This document shows, in pieces, positions 9,962-21,334 of a stretch of DNA of 64,000 bases. The notes below the pieces were generated by a model. The model saw only the letters and a program-made list of their open reading frames with translations. It searched no databases and was not told the DNA's origin. Positions within the stretch are counted from its first letter, which is position 1, and every line of letters starts with the position of its first letter. The DNA lies in contig CH002837.1 in the NCBI GenBank assembly GCA_000149265.1, positions 29,382 to 93,381 of the forward strand, in the 5' to 3' direction. The stretch comes from Ciona savignyi. Taxonomy: Eukaryota; Chordata; Ascidiacea; Phlebobranchia; Cionidae. The translations under genes and the position numbers were made by a program.

Positions 9962-11050
9962 TTAACTCTTTCCCTCCCAACTCGCCATATATGGCGAGTT
10001 GGTGGGAAAACATGGTATCCCGTCTGTCCATAAATGGATACAAATCTAAAAAACGATTTCTCCGCAATGCGTAATGGTAGAGACCTCAGCTATGGCTCAT
10101 TCGATCAAGGAAACCCTATATTTTATTTTCTGTAATTTTCGTGGAGAAATATTAAAAATGCGAGGAGTGATAGCCTTTCTTTTTCAAGGCTTCGCCTCTT
10201 ATTTCTATCGATTTTACACGAATTTACAAGTGACTAACTCAGCCAATAGGAGTCGCGTTAACTTGCGGAGAAGCTCTTTTTGTCAAGCAAGTCTTTCTTT
10301 ACATTCTCTATGAATTTCGTGCCGTTGAGAAAAAAAGGAGAGCGTTGGTGACGTTTTCGCAGCAGGCGTTTATGCTTCGTGTTCACCAAAGCATGAATCC
10401 AGCTGGGCCTGCTGAGCGCACGATAAAGAAAAAGGCGGCGAGACTAGCTAGTTCGGTGTGCCCTGCTTTGAAGAATATTGGATATAGTATTTGTGTTTGT
10501 TTGCTTTTGTATGCCCTTTTTACACTTCCTTCACTGTTCTTATTTATACTTTTTACTATTTTAGTTCTACAAAACTAAAAACTTCAATGCGTTTTGGTTC
10601 AATTTTTCATAATATAGTTAGAATAAAGGAAAATTTCAATTAGGAATAGTAAAAAAACTACTGAAGATACAATGACAGTTCAAATTTTCCTGAGTACAAA
10701 AACTATTAGACAATCTACATTCCAATTTTCATATCATTTGGGCATACCAATAATTAGTGAGTATTTCGTTTGTCAGTGCACCTCAAAATTTTTAAAGTCG
10801 AGCAGAATTTTCTTTACATAAAAAGTGGTGTTCACTAAAGTTTACATAATATATTCTTTATTGGAGGTAGATTCTAGGTGTGCGGTTTGTTTAAAAGAGG
10901 GATAAATTATCTTTCCAACCATACTAAATATTAAATCATAGCATAAATTTGAGAAAAACTGTGCTAATTTGAAAATGACCAAAAATTGTAAAAAACACTG
11001 CGGGACAGCATGTTTAAATTAATGCATTTGGCCGGGAGTGAAAGAGTTAA
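9962..11050. mobile_element. piggyBac-like non-autonomous element with TTAA duplication
   Basis: A segment of 1081 bp (9966-11046) is bounded on both sides by TTAA (9962-9965 and 11047-11050). Its ends are inverted repeats: CTCTTTCCCTCCC at the left and CTCTTTCACTCCC as the complement of the right end. A subterminal motif of the form CATG-T-TCCCG also recurs inverted near each end. TTAA target sites are characteristic of piggyBac. No transposase-like frame is visible inside. Confidence 0.72.
9977..10002. repeat. Perfect 26-bp palindrome
   Basis: Two 13-bp arms meet between 9989 and 9990 (centre GCCATATATGGC) with no mismatch and no loop. It lies 11 bp inside the left end of the piggyBac-like element, so it is probably part of that element's subterminal structure. 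Confidence 0.85.
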
Positions 11051-12111
11051 TCATTCGGTCACACCACCGTACTATACCGCTCGAATATAACTTGCAGAGA
11101 GACTGCCTTTAAATAGATACTCCGGTGACACCATTAGATATCTTGATTAAAAAGTATAATGCTTCATCTAAACCTCATTTGATATTTTTATTTCTCACAG
11201 CATTGACTTCGACATTGTAACGTAGTGTTCGGCTTTGAAATCATTCCCGAGATGACAGAGCATTATGAGTTAACAAACACTACAAAACGTGTTTTCGTGT
11301 GAGATCACCTGGTAATTGAAAACGAAAATTGCATTCAAGTTGTGTTAGGATACTATGAAGTGGGTTTTCTTACGTTTTTTTTGTAAAATTACCGAAATTG
11401 CATGAAAGAAAGAGAGTTAGATTGCAGATGCAGATAGCAAGGGTATTTTAAGTTTGGCACCAGCAAAGAATTTCACAGACTTCACTGATCATCTCAAAGT
11501 TTCTGTAGCCAATCGATAGTTTAGTTGGATACCGATGAAATAGAATATGTCGATAGGACTCATTTTGCTGCGCTCGCTGTGTTGTGTAAGTCCCTTGCGT
11601 AAATTGTTGTTCTTCCTCTGACATAACCGGCTTTTGGAGTCTGGAAATTAATCACACACCAGGCTACTGGCGCCACGAACGATTAGCTCTTTTCAACTTT
11701 TGCAGCTGACTGAGCGCAGAGAGGAGGCGGCCGGTCAGAAGTGTGTAGAAGCACAAATCAGTGATGATTTTACTTGGCCCCTTGCCTGCTCTCGTGCGCA
11801 CCTTTCGCATTCAATTAAGGTTTTGTTTCCAACCATTTAATTGCTGCGTGAAAGTCAAGGTTGCCCAAACCAAAATAGAATTAGTTGAATTAAACACCAG
11901 GTCGGAGGTTTTCTTCACTTTGGAGCGTGAAATGAACTTCGTTTAAAACAGTTTTTGCTGAAACATTGATCGCCGCAAATCGCACGAAATCTTTATTGTG
12001 CATTTCGCATTTTGCCACTGGTTGCGCTCTTGGACAAAACATAACTTTGTCACCAGTGGCGCTCATGGGCAATTCAGTATCTAAAATTGGAAGTACAAAC
12101 CAAACGTTACG

Positions 12112-12206
12112 GTTGTGGTTAATGCGACCGATACATATCCCGACCTATAAAAAACGGTCCGAGTGACGAGCCCATCATGGTTTCGAAATTTGGCTTGGTT
12201 AAAAAA
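12112..12206 (+). repeat. Second tRNA-like SINE family, another copy
   Basis: Shares the order CCGATACA, AAAAACGGT, GTGACGAGCCCATCATGG, TTTCGAAATTTGGCTTGG with the copy at 6378-6482. Another A-box-like start (GGTCGTGTGACAGAATGG) follows at about 12225. Confidence 0.45.
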
Positions 12207-15200
12207 GTAAATCAATCGCCGACGGTCGTGTGACAGAATGGTTTTCGCGATTGATAAATATGTTCTTATTCTATTAAAAAAATCATTTCGAGTCATGGCT
12301 ATATATATAGGTAAAAACAAATTAAAACGTCGATGACCTTATTTTTCCTTATTATGGATATATTTTTTACCACGAAGTGTGTACACGCAAAAAAACATTG
12401 AGATATAGAACCGGGGTCAAGTAATGTCGTATTATTATTTAAAATACAAGACCAAATGGAATACGAGTAAAAAACTAACAAACTGTTGCATCAATTTCTG
12501 CCACCGTTTGCTTGTAAAGATATCGAAACACATTTACAAAGGAAGGCTCGTGTTAAGCAAGGGAGTATGTGGTGTCGCATTACCTCTTCTATTGATGACT
12601 CGCTAAAGGTCACAGGTTACGATGATATTTGTTTAAACCATTGTTTGGGCTGCGGCTGGAAATTTACACCTCTTTTATATTAATCCAACACAAGAGCGTG
12701 CTGCCCTAACGCATCTTTGTTCGAAACTCAAATCGGAAGTTGCCTCTTAAAGTAACTGAGTTGGAGTTTGGGACTTAATTAATTTGAAATTCGACGTACA
12801 ACACCCAATATCCAAATTGGTGTATTCAATCGAGGCTTACAAATTCGATAAAAGCATACTTTTTCCCGAATTTGACGACCAAAAAGCTTTGAATTTACAA
12901 CTTTCACTATAAACTCCAATATTTTTGGCGACTCTTTTGTGGACTAAAGTTTATCCCACGATAACCATAATGTGCAGTTTTCACCTACCAGTGTCCATAT
13001 GACACACCATTCCGCTACAACATTAAAATACGGAAATGGTATATTCCCGCATAATGTCGTGTTTTGCCAAAGCTGAGCCTTGATAGCACGCACCTGTTTG
13101 TAGCTAACCCATCATGACTTTATTTCGGCACAATGTTTGCGATGAAGATAATAATAAGGGAATAAAAATAGGTTGCCAAGTTTTACATGCTATAACATTT
13201 ATGACGTTTTTACGCGATAATAACTTTATTCTGCATGACTTATTTTTAATCTTGTTTTCTTAAAGCAGTTGAAAATCATTTTAAAACTTCGACTTGGCGC
13301 AATTGTGTACAAAGTATTTATCAGGAAAGGTAACCCGCCAAGATATGTAAAAACCGTCTCTTTTTCACACCTTGTCTCATTCCCTGTATGGTTTGTTGTC
13401 TGACGGTTCTGTTAAACAAACTTTACAACTCGTTGGACAAAGAAACCCGACACAACACAAGCAAATGAGACACCTCCGATTCGAGTGCGGCAAAAAGATA
13501 AGAAGTGTTACCTGACGCCTGTCGGTTTGCTGTTTTACCCGACTCCATTTTGGTTGCTGCCCATAATATAAGCCATTTTACCCATGTTTCGAGTTTGGAT
13601 AACTATTATTTCATTAAATTTTTGGTAGTTAAACAATTTTGATTTGGAAGGATGTCGTGGGAATCCCGGCTTCCGGAGAGAGTTTACGCGGGACGGAGGG
13701 ATCATATTTCCCGGTACAAGTGCGCCATGGCGCCGGGCTTAAAGACTATGACGCGCCGGTCTCAAACAAACAAAAGATCCCTCACCGTAGAAGCTTAACA
13801 TTCCTAAACTGCGATTTAACTGGGGCCACTAAATTTAAACACCTTTTCGTAACATCATAACGTTTACCTGCTGGTTCTAAAAGGTTCTCGAAAATCGGAT
13901 TTTGAGGTAGAGTTTTAAGTACCAAAAACAACCACAAAATAGAGAGAGTGGAATCCAATTATGACAAACTTTAAAGTTTGGGATCTTAATTAACTTTAAC
14001 GCTAAACAGCATTTTCGGTTCTGTAAACTTTGGGCAATTGCAAGCAAATTCTTCACTGTGTTTTAAACTCTTTTTATCATCGCCACAAAATCTGCGAATT
14101 TTAAAACCTGGTCGTTTTGATGTCGGTGCTTTTTGATAAATTAGGTCACGTTCCTCCAGCCGGATAGCGTGACTACCCAAACCACATATACTTCCTGCGA
14201 TTGACAGTTCGTTTGGTTTTCCACCGAACAAGCACAATTTCACGTCATGTTTCATTTTTACGTCGTTCACCGGGGTTCGAACTCGCGAACCCAAATTCAA
14301 TGCTTCAAACTTTGGATTGGCCGCTAATGCCTCATTGACCGATCATACAAGTAAATTGCCAACAATCGCGTCCGCATCGATGTCAAAATGCGTCAACGCG
14401 CAAGTGATACTGTTTCTGACGTCACAATGAAAGAACTCGTGACCCTTTGCACTTGTAGTGCGGCGCTGGTTCTCTAAATGACATAATAATGCCCATAATT
14501 CAAATTTATAATGTCATTTTAAATCTATTGCAACGTAACGCATCATTTGTGTTGTTAACATTGTTAATTAGCATGACGTTTCGATCTTGTTATGTTATTG
14601 CTACGACTAAAGCCCGACTTAATAGAATAGTTTTTATGGCGTTGAGCAGCGCTATTAATTAAAACAGATGTTGTAAAACTAACTTTATGACAAGGAGTTT
14701 GCGTGAACGTCTCAAGCGTTCAAAATGGACCTAGTTTTGATCCCACTGTCTACCCATCTTATATGCCACCCTCGTTCTGGCGTATAGTATGGCAGACATC
14801 AACTCATTCTAATGTGGAGTTGTCATAATGTAGTTTTCGGCTAATCGGAATTCTTGTAGTCCAAATATGGCAACTAACTTCATCTCGGAGATTAAAAAAA
14901 ATAACATTCTATTTTACTGCTGCCCTGTGCCATAAGAGCAATTACTTATATTTGTGTGCCGAAGCCAGTGAACTTTCAACGGCCCTCTATGTAACTCCAC
15001 ACTGATCATAATCTTGACGCATTATGCTGGTCGACCTTTTCAATCTTTAATATTTCGTCATCAAACGACAAATTGACCTGACCTGGAAGTTCAGGGGTTG
15101 TATGACCCCACAGTGTTCGTTTTGACGCAGCGAAGCGTCACGTAACCAGGAAGCGATTCTCGCGATGGCTTGTCCATTAAGTGGCTTGTCAACAACGTTT

Positions 15201-18200
15201 TTGAAAACGTTTTTTTTGCCAGCGACTGGGTGTCGCTTCTCAGTTAAAACATTCACAAATTATATTAAAGCGCGTCATGTGTAAGCACATGGGGTGCTCA
15301 TTAGGTGCTTAACGTCAAATATAAACGAAGTGCACAATCAAACCAGATGCCAGTCCAAGTGCACATGGAGAGCCACCTCTAAAACCGCCTACAACATATT
15401 TTAATCCGACTTCTAAATCCGGAAGTTTATTTCGTCCCGAAGGTCGACGGCACTTAGTACGCGTTGACGACAAACGGGCGCGTGGCAAATCACCACTTAA
15501 CCAGCCTCCCGACCATGTTTGATCAGCACTTCCCCGTGTATGATACACCTCGTACAAGACATGAAGCGGGTAACCGTAGCTGCGTGATGCACCGACATAT
15601 GTATTGACATGACCCAACGATCGTTCACACTTTACTCATGACGATCGGACGACACGCGACCATCGTGGCTGGTTAATATATTAAAGAACAAAATAATATA
15701 CAAATATCATCAAATATGAAAAAACACTTAATATCTGCTTTTATGTAAGTTGGTTGGTTCGTTTATTGCTGTATTATATTTTCGTCGGTTTGACTATTGA
15801 AGATAGCGTTGAGCAAACTGTTGGTGCTATATATTTCACAACTCTCTTTAAACATTTGCGACCATAAGATAGTTTTATGGCCTCATGTTACGGTCCTGCG
15901 ATGTTGGTTATGGTCAGTGGAATCAAGAAGAATAACCGCGGAAAATGTCATCGTAAATCCACCCAACAACAAAGGATTTAAACTGCTTTAATATGCATTG
16001 CAGAGATGATGCTGCGCTAACGTTTGTACCCGATTAATAGCTCAAATATACGTAAGTATACGGTCATACAAAGGGCCATAAAACACCCAACTGAACGGTA
16101 TAAATAGCCCTGACTGGTCGTAAACCAACATCGGCGTGATTGTAACAGCCCGGGTTAATGGAAATAACTGCGATTGCGAATATCAGGAAATCCAATATGA
16201 ACTCTGGATTCTAATTGTTGAACATGTCAAGCTAGAAACCCAGATCAAGAAGTGTAAACACCGCTGAATATATATGATCGCTTAACACCTTTGTGACCGC
16301 GAAAATGCCACTTTGTATCCATGGTATGCCCGACGACCGCGTACATTAATCGCATTAAAACACCTTAATCGAAGTGTTCTTCGTTTACATATCGGCGCCA
16401 GAGCAATTTGGAAAATAACACCGACATCGGCACAGCGTTAGAAGTGCGTTGTATATCACACAGCGGTTTAGCTACCAATGGAGGACACATCGGTATATAC
16501 TTAGTGCGAATAAACAAATCGGTGAGTGGACCAAGAGTGGACACATATTGGAATCGCCCAGTGACGTAACGAGGCGGATCCATTAAAAACGGGCGGCCGT
16601 GTGACAAATACCTCGTAGAGGCAACGCAAGCAAATAAAATGTTAACATGGAACATGACGGAAGCAAACATTAGCGCTATAACCTGGGGTTCATTGGGTTA
16701 GCACTATATGTTTGGCGATATTCGTTAACGAGAAACCACATTTTGCATTCTACAATACACAAATATAAACAGATTTCGATTTGTAAAGAAATACCCAGCG
16801 AAACAGCAATGTATAGTATATTGCTTTGCATATACCTGTAAACCTGTTTAAAATTATTGCCATTTTTAAAAACTCTGTAGATGCATTTTATACGTAGTAC
16901 CAAAACAAACGCCAAAAAAAATATTTGTTTCTGAGTTTTATATTTCCATTTTGAATAGATAAAACCTATATAGAAAATATGACGTTGCTGTTATATATGG
17001 TCACTGACGGAACGTAAATCGCCAAACTTTCCAATAAATTTATGATTTCTATTGATCTGCCGCATCTACGCAGTGTGGGACAGGTGTTGAGAATATAAGA
17101 CGCAAATCGTCGTATATCAAACGCATCCAATGAATTGGAATATACAAGTGGAACGATAACTTGTCGCTATAGTAGCGTCGTTACAACATTCAGGTTACGC
17201 GCTGGTCATCCGTTGCCAGGTCGTGTAATGTTTGCTAAGCAGTGTCGCCTGTTTACGAGGTAATATCTGCAAGTTAGCACGAATAGTTTCTACCTAGCGA
17301 TATCGAGGTAGGAAATTTATAGTCAACCCAACGGTGAGTATATTATGGTTTGTCACACAAGGTTCCGCCCACTGGCCGTAGAGCGGTTTTGCAACCGTGC
17401 AAATACGTAATATACAAAAGGGATGCATGGGCTATCTTAACATACCGATATATATATATACCTGTGGATTTCACACAACATCTTAATGCTTCCACCAAAT
17501 AGCAAGTCGTTATTCACAAGCTGTGTTTGTTTTGCCGCAAATGATGCGAATAACGATCTAACAACGACAACGTTGTCATAAAGCTACAAATTTCGAGGCT
17601 GGTATTTGGAATTTTAATTCCACTCGTAATGTTAACTGTTCGTTAAACGAACAAACAACATGAATCCCTCAATTGGCCCAATTTAGGCATCGTCTGTTAG
17701 AACAAACGCGGCACATCAGCCGCTAATGTTCAGCAGGCAATTAAGGAGGAGACTCGTTTTCTCGGTCGTTGGGTTTTATCGTTACCACGAGGACAGTTGA
17801 TTCCAGAAGATCCATATTATCATTATCTTTAAAATTAGTCGACTTTTACTTACCAGCAGAATTGTTTAAGCGAGAAATACCAATGAACTAGTTACTGTAA
17901 GTTTGTATCAATGTAGGGAGTATTATGAGAACAATGCTTTTTCTATATCTAGCAAATACGAACGAGCACGAAGGGAACTTTCTTTGAGTCATAACAGTAG
18001 AAAGAATTGTGTCAAATGTAACTAAGTTACATAGATTACTACTAGTAAGGGTTAACGGTCAGGTTAAAATTTATCTGGGACATCGACGAAAAACGACGAA
18101 AAAAGTTTTTAAAATGAATGAAGGTTTCGGAAATCAATATTGCTATCTTTGCGATTATATCTGTGTTAACAAAATACCTTATTCTGTGAAACAGTGATTG

Positions 18201-18305
18201 TATTTGAACGAGGTTTACGTTTTATAGTAATGACTTTTGTTTCGTTGGTATATTTTAATCATATATAGGGTTTATTAAACTGATATAAAATATACAGATT
18301 TGCGT

Positions 18306-18385
18306 GGATAAGGGCTTGGCCGAGTGAGCATTAACGATTTTCGATATATCGTCGCAAAATAAACCGTGGATTTGAACCAGGGGTG
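18306..18385 (+). repeat. tRNA-like relic
   Basis: GGCTTGGCCGAGTGAGC (A-box-like) and GTGGATTTGAACCAGG (B-box-like) are spaced as in a tRNA with a long variable arm, but the acceptor and anticodon stems do not pair well. Most likely a SINE head or tRNA pseudogene. Confidence 0.35.
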
Positions 18386-20795
18386 TAATTACGACGATTA
18401 TGAACCTTGGCAGTTATGTGACTGGTCGTGAGTGGTGCACTTGCACGTATTGCATGCTTGAGGTGCTGTCCATTAGGCGCACTAATTACGTGCCAGCCCT
18501 CTAAGCCGCTCAGCGCCCATTGCTTCGGTGAATATTGATATCTGGATTAATTTGCAAGTCAACGATCGCTTAATTGAAAGGCAGAAGGAAGCATTAGGTC
18601 CGTAATGAGGGTTGGGACGGATTGAAATTGCCGAGAAATGACAATGTTCATATCTAAGACCGTAATCCGGACCGATCAGTGTAATCGGATCACCAGGTAT
18701 AATGACATTGGCCCAGATGACATAAATATTTATCAATCTCCATATATATTACGCAGTTTGTGTTAAATTTGCCGCAATTTGGAATTCGAAAATTTGTTAG
18801 GAAATCTTGACCAATCCGGCTGAAACACCCGATTCAAAACTCTCTTTTTTCCCAGAAGCTATTTTAACATAAATTTACTCGATTTTAGTGACGTCATGTT
18901 TTAACAGTCATTGGTTGTATTTATTTACCATTTAAATTCCGTGATAAAAGGTTTGGGAAACAATTAAACGTTGAGCAGATTTAGAGACCGTATTTGGCAT
19001 TTAGCTACAGACCTATTAATTTGTAGTTTTTATGTTGACTCGTTTAAACAAATGTCGTTTTTTGGTGTTTTCCTGTTTATTCTACTTAAGCTAAAAGTTA
19101 ATTCTGCAATTGGTCAAATTTCTACATCGCGGTCAACGGGAAAATGACGCTTCACGATAATCAGTGGTGACCCGTTTGATAATTCTCTACACCGTAAAAA
19201 AGCGGCGGGCTATCCTTAAGGATCGAACCTACAATCCTCTCCACCAACAGAATTATAACATCGAAAGGTACCGCGGGGAAATCTTTCTAAAAGGTTCCGC
19301 TCCATACTGTTCCACGCGTCATTTAATTTACTAATTGCTTGTTACACGTATTTCATTTATAACGTGGCCAGGATATAACCATATACTTGACATCCACTGT
19401 GCACACATTCATACGTGTATCATCATAGTTCGCTCCGTTCTCTGCATAATCAATATCTCGGTGAAATGGACGATTTCACCACTATTCGTCGCTAAAGAGC
19501 TGGTTTAAAAGATTCAAAAACTGTTTTTGATTGACATCGCGCTATTTCGCGGAGTAAATTTTCAAAACCAGTTTTAGCGACGCGATCGAATTAATTCCGA
19601 TTTTGTTTAACAAAACTGTAGAAGTCGTTTCACCTTTAAACTGCATTAGAAGATTTTTTTGGAAATATTAGATGAGAGTTCAGTTAGTTTCAATATGGTT
19701 TTAAACCACGCGGGTCAACAAACCGGACTGTAGTGACTAACCGGGTAGCCGGTAGGTTCGTCATCCGTGTGAATTGTGGTCCAAGGCGAAAGTGAGATGT
19801 TACTATCCAGCACAAAAGCGGGGAATTCTTGGCGCCTTAGCCGCGTAAGGTTAGAATGTGTCATTGATATTTAACGGCGTATAAAGCTGCGGTGTGAAAC
19901 CGGTATTTAGAGTCACAGACATACGGGTGACGGGGACGCCTGTCATGCGCTAACAGGCGATACAAAGTGTCGTGCCTGCATAAATGCAAGTCGGGCGTCA
20001 TACAGACTACCGGTCTGATCCTTGTGATTTGTAAATCTCTTTTCGACACCATTCGCCTTTCATCTGTGTTTTAACACCTCACAAGCAGAGTTTTGTGGAT
20101 CGTAAAGCTATTTCGCGCGCAAAATCTATCCTTAGGGCTAAACAGCACTTTTACTTTGTACTTTTAATTTAATGAAATTTATGTTCTGTGACCTATGTAT
20201 TTTTGTTATTAAAAAATAATAAACTTTTATTAGCTGTGGTTAATGAGAAAATACAAATTTTCTTAAAGTTGCGTTAAACGAAGTGCTGGTATAGTGGTGT
20301 GATGCGTGTTGCACACATATTAGCAATCCGAATCTTACATAAACATCGTCCTTTGATGGCGCGCGTCGAAAAAAGGGAAAGCTTCGACCGCGAAAACGTG
20401 CAACGGCCGAGAAGAAGGGAAAGTGAGAGTCCAGATCGTCCACTCCATATTACATCGCGACACTTGGACTTGGAACTCGCTTGCAGCGCACCGCAATACA
20501 CTACAGGTGGTTGTGACACAGCACGTTTGAATTAACTATGGATGTGTTCTTTTAAGTCAAGTTATAAGTTGAGATGTTATAAACCAGATTGAGCCTTCAG
20601 GAATGGGAAAATCGTTTTTCAGTATAGTTGAATCTGTATCATGTTTCCCCTTGCAGCACAGATGACTCTGTAGAAAGAAAGGTTATTATAAATATTGACA
20701 AAATCGAGGTCACGGTTTATAAATCGTTTTATAGGTAATAAACTCTATTTGTGTGGATGGTCTAAAAATTGAAACCAGCATTTGTATTCGTATTT

Positions 20796-20818
20796 TATAT
20801 AAATTTTGCCTTTTACAG
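20796..20818 (+). promoter_or_regulatory. TATA-like box and 3' splice acceptor before Tbx2/3
   Basis: TATATAA at 20796-20802 is followed by TTTTGCCTTTTACAG ending at 20818. The latter is a good splice acceptor, usable by an upstream 5' UTR exon or by spliced-leader trans-splicing. The downstream reading frame is blocked by a TGA at 20910, so anything joined here is untranslated. Which of the two uses is real cannot be told from sequence. Confidence 0.35.
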
Positions 20819-20957
20819 ATATTTTAGTAACATTTCTACGAATTGGTACTTTTAGTTTATTTCTTCGGTGTAATATGTTCATACATTAAACTACATTGTT
20901 GTGCAAGAGTGAGGAGTTACAAGTCGCGCTCAAACTCTGTTAGATCCTTTGTCATCT

Positions 20958-21334
20958 ATGATTCAAGACTCCATGAAGCCCGGACCGATTTCTCCTCTTC
21001 AGGCGGTGATGTCGGCTTACAACCACTCCGGGATGTTGCCCTCTCGATCTGGAAGCGATCTTCCATTCTTCCCGCCTTCTTATTTTCCAAATTTGTCAAT
21101 GACGCACTGTGCATCGTCGCTAATGTTCCCGAAAGGTGCGAATTCCGTAGCTGGACTGGGATCGGCGTTTGATCGCGGTTTATGCGGAACTCAGGCCCAT
21201 GACTTGCCGCAGAGTAAACTTCCGGACCCCGATGATAACGAACCGGATGATCCGCAAGTGGACCTCGACAATATGGAACTCTGGGAACAATTCCACAGAC
21301 GCGGAACTGAGATGGTGATAACGAAAACTGGAAG
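20958..21334 (+). CDS. Tbx2/3: Tbx2/3 exon 1: N-terminus and start of T-box
   Basis: ATG at 20958, with an alternative Met at 20973. It encodes a Pro/Ser-rich N-terminus with MSAYNHSGM, an acidic [15 protein letters not shown] linker, and the first strands of the T-box, ending within the Arg of KTGR before GTAAGA. Tbx2 and Tbx3 proteins have similar short N-termini before the domain. Confidence 0.88.

Larger units (their letters stand above)
11051..20957. other. Upstream region of Tbx2/3
   Basis: About 10 kb in which I recognise no protein-coding gene. Open frames here are short, do not carry paired splice sites, or match no family I know. It holds tRNA-like repeat copies at 12112 and 18306, a tRNA-like relic on the minus strand at about 14262-14345 (GAGTTCGAACCCC), and an (AT)n run near 17446. 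Its position immediately 5' of a developmental transcription factor makes it the natural place for Tbx2/3 control elements. Confidence 0.4.

Noticed and set aside
13986-14300. 104-codon minus-strand frame
   Set aside because: Its start overlaps a tRNA-like repeat with a GTTCGAA B-box, and the rest matches no known protein. More likely repeat-derived.
15315-15617. 100-codon minus-strand frame rich in Gly, Ser and Arg
   Set aside because: No motif, no acceptor/donor pair and no known relative. Left as non-coding.
16365-16670. 101-codon minus-strand frame
   Set aside because: It has an ATG and a stop but no recognisable motif or neighbour, and comparable frames occur by chance at this length in 64 kb.
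20240-20535. Open frames on both strands just upstream of Tbx2/3
   Set aside because: Both arise from a CG-richer stretch with low stop density. There is no homology or splice logic; a promoter-proximal region is more likely.
5824-20957. LINE or LTR retrotransposon coding regions
   Set aside because: No reverse transcriptase, integrase or long terminal repeat could be recognised in any frame of the gene-poor stretch.
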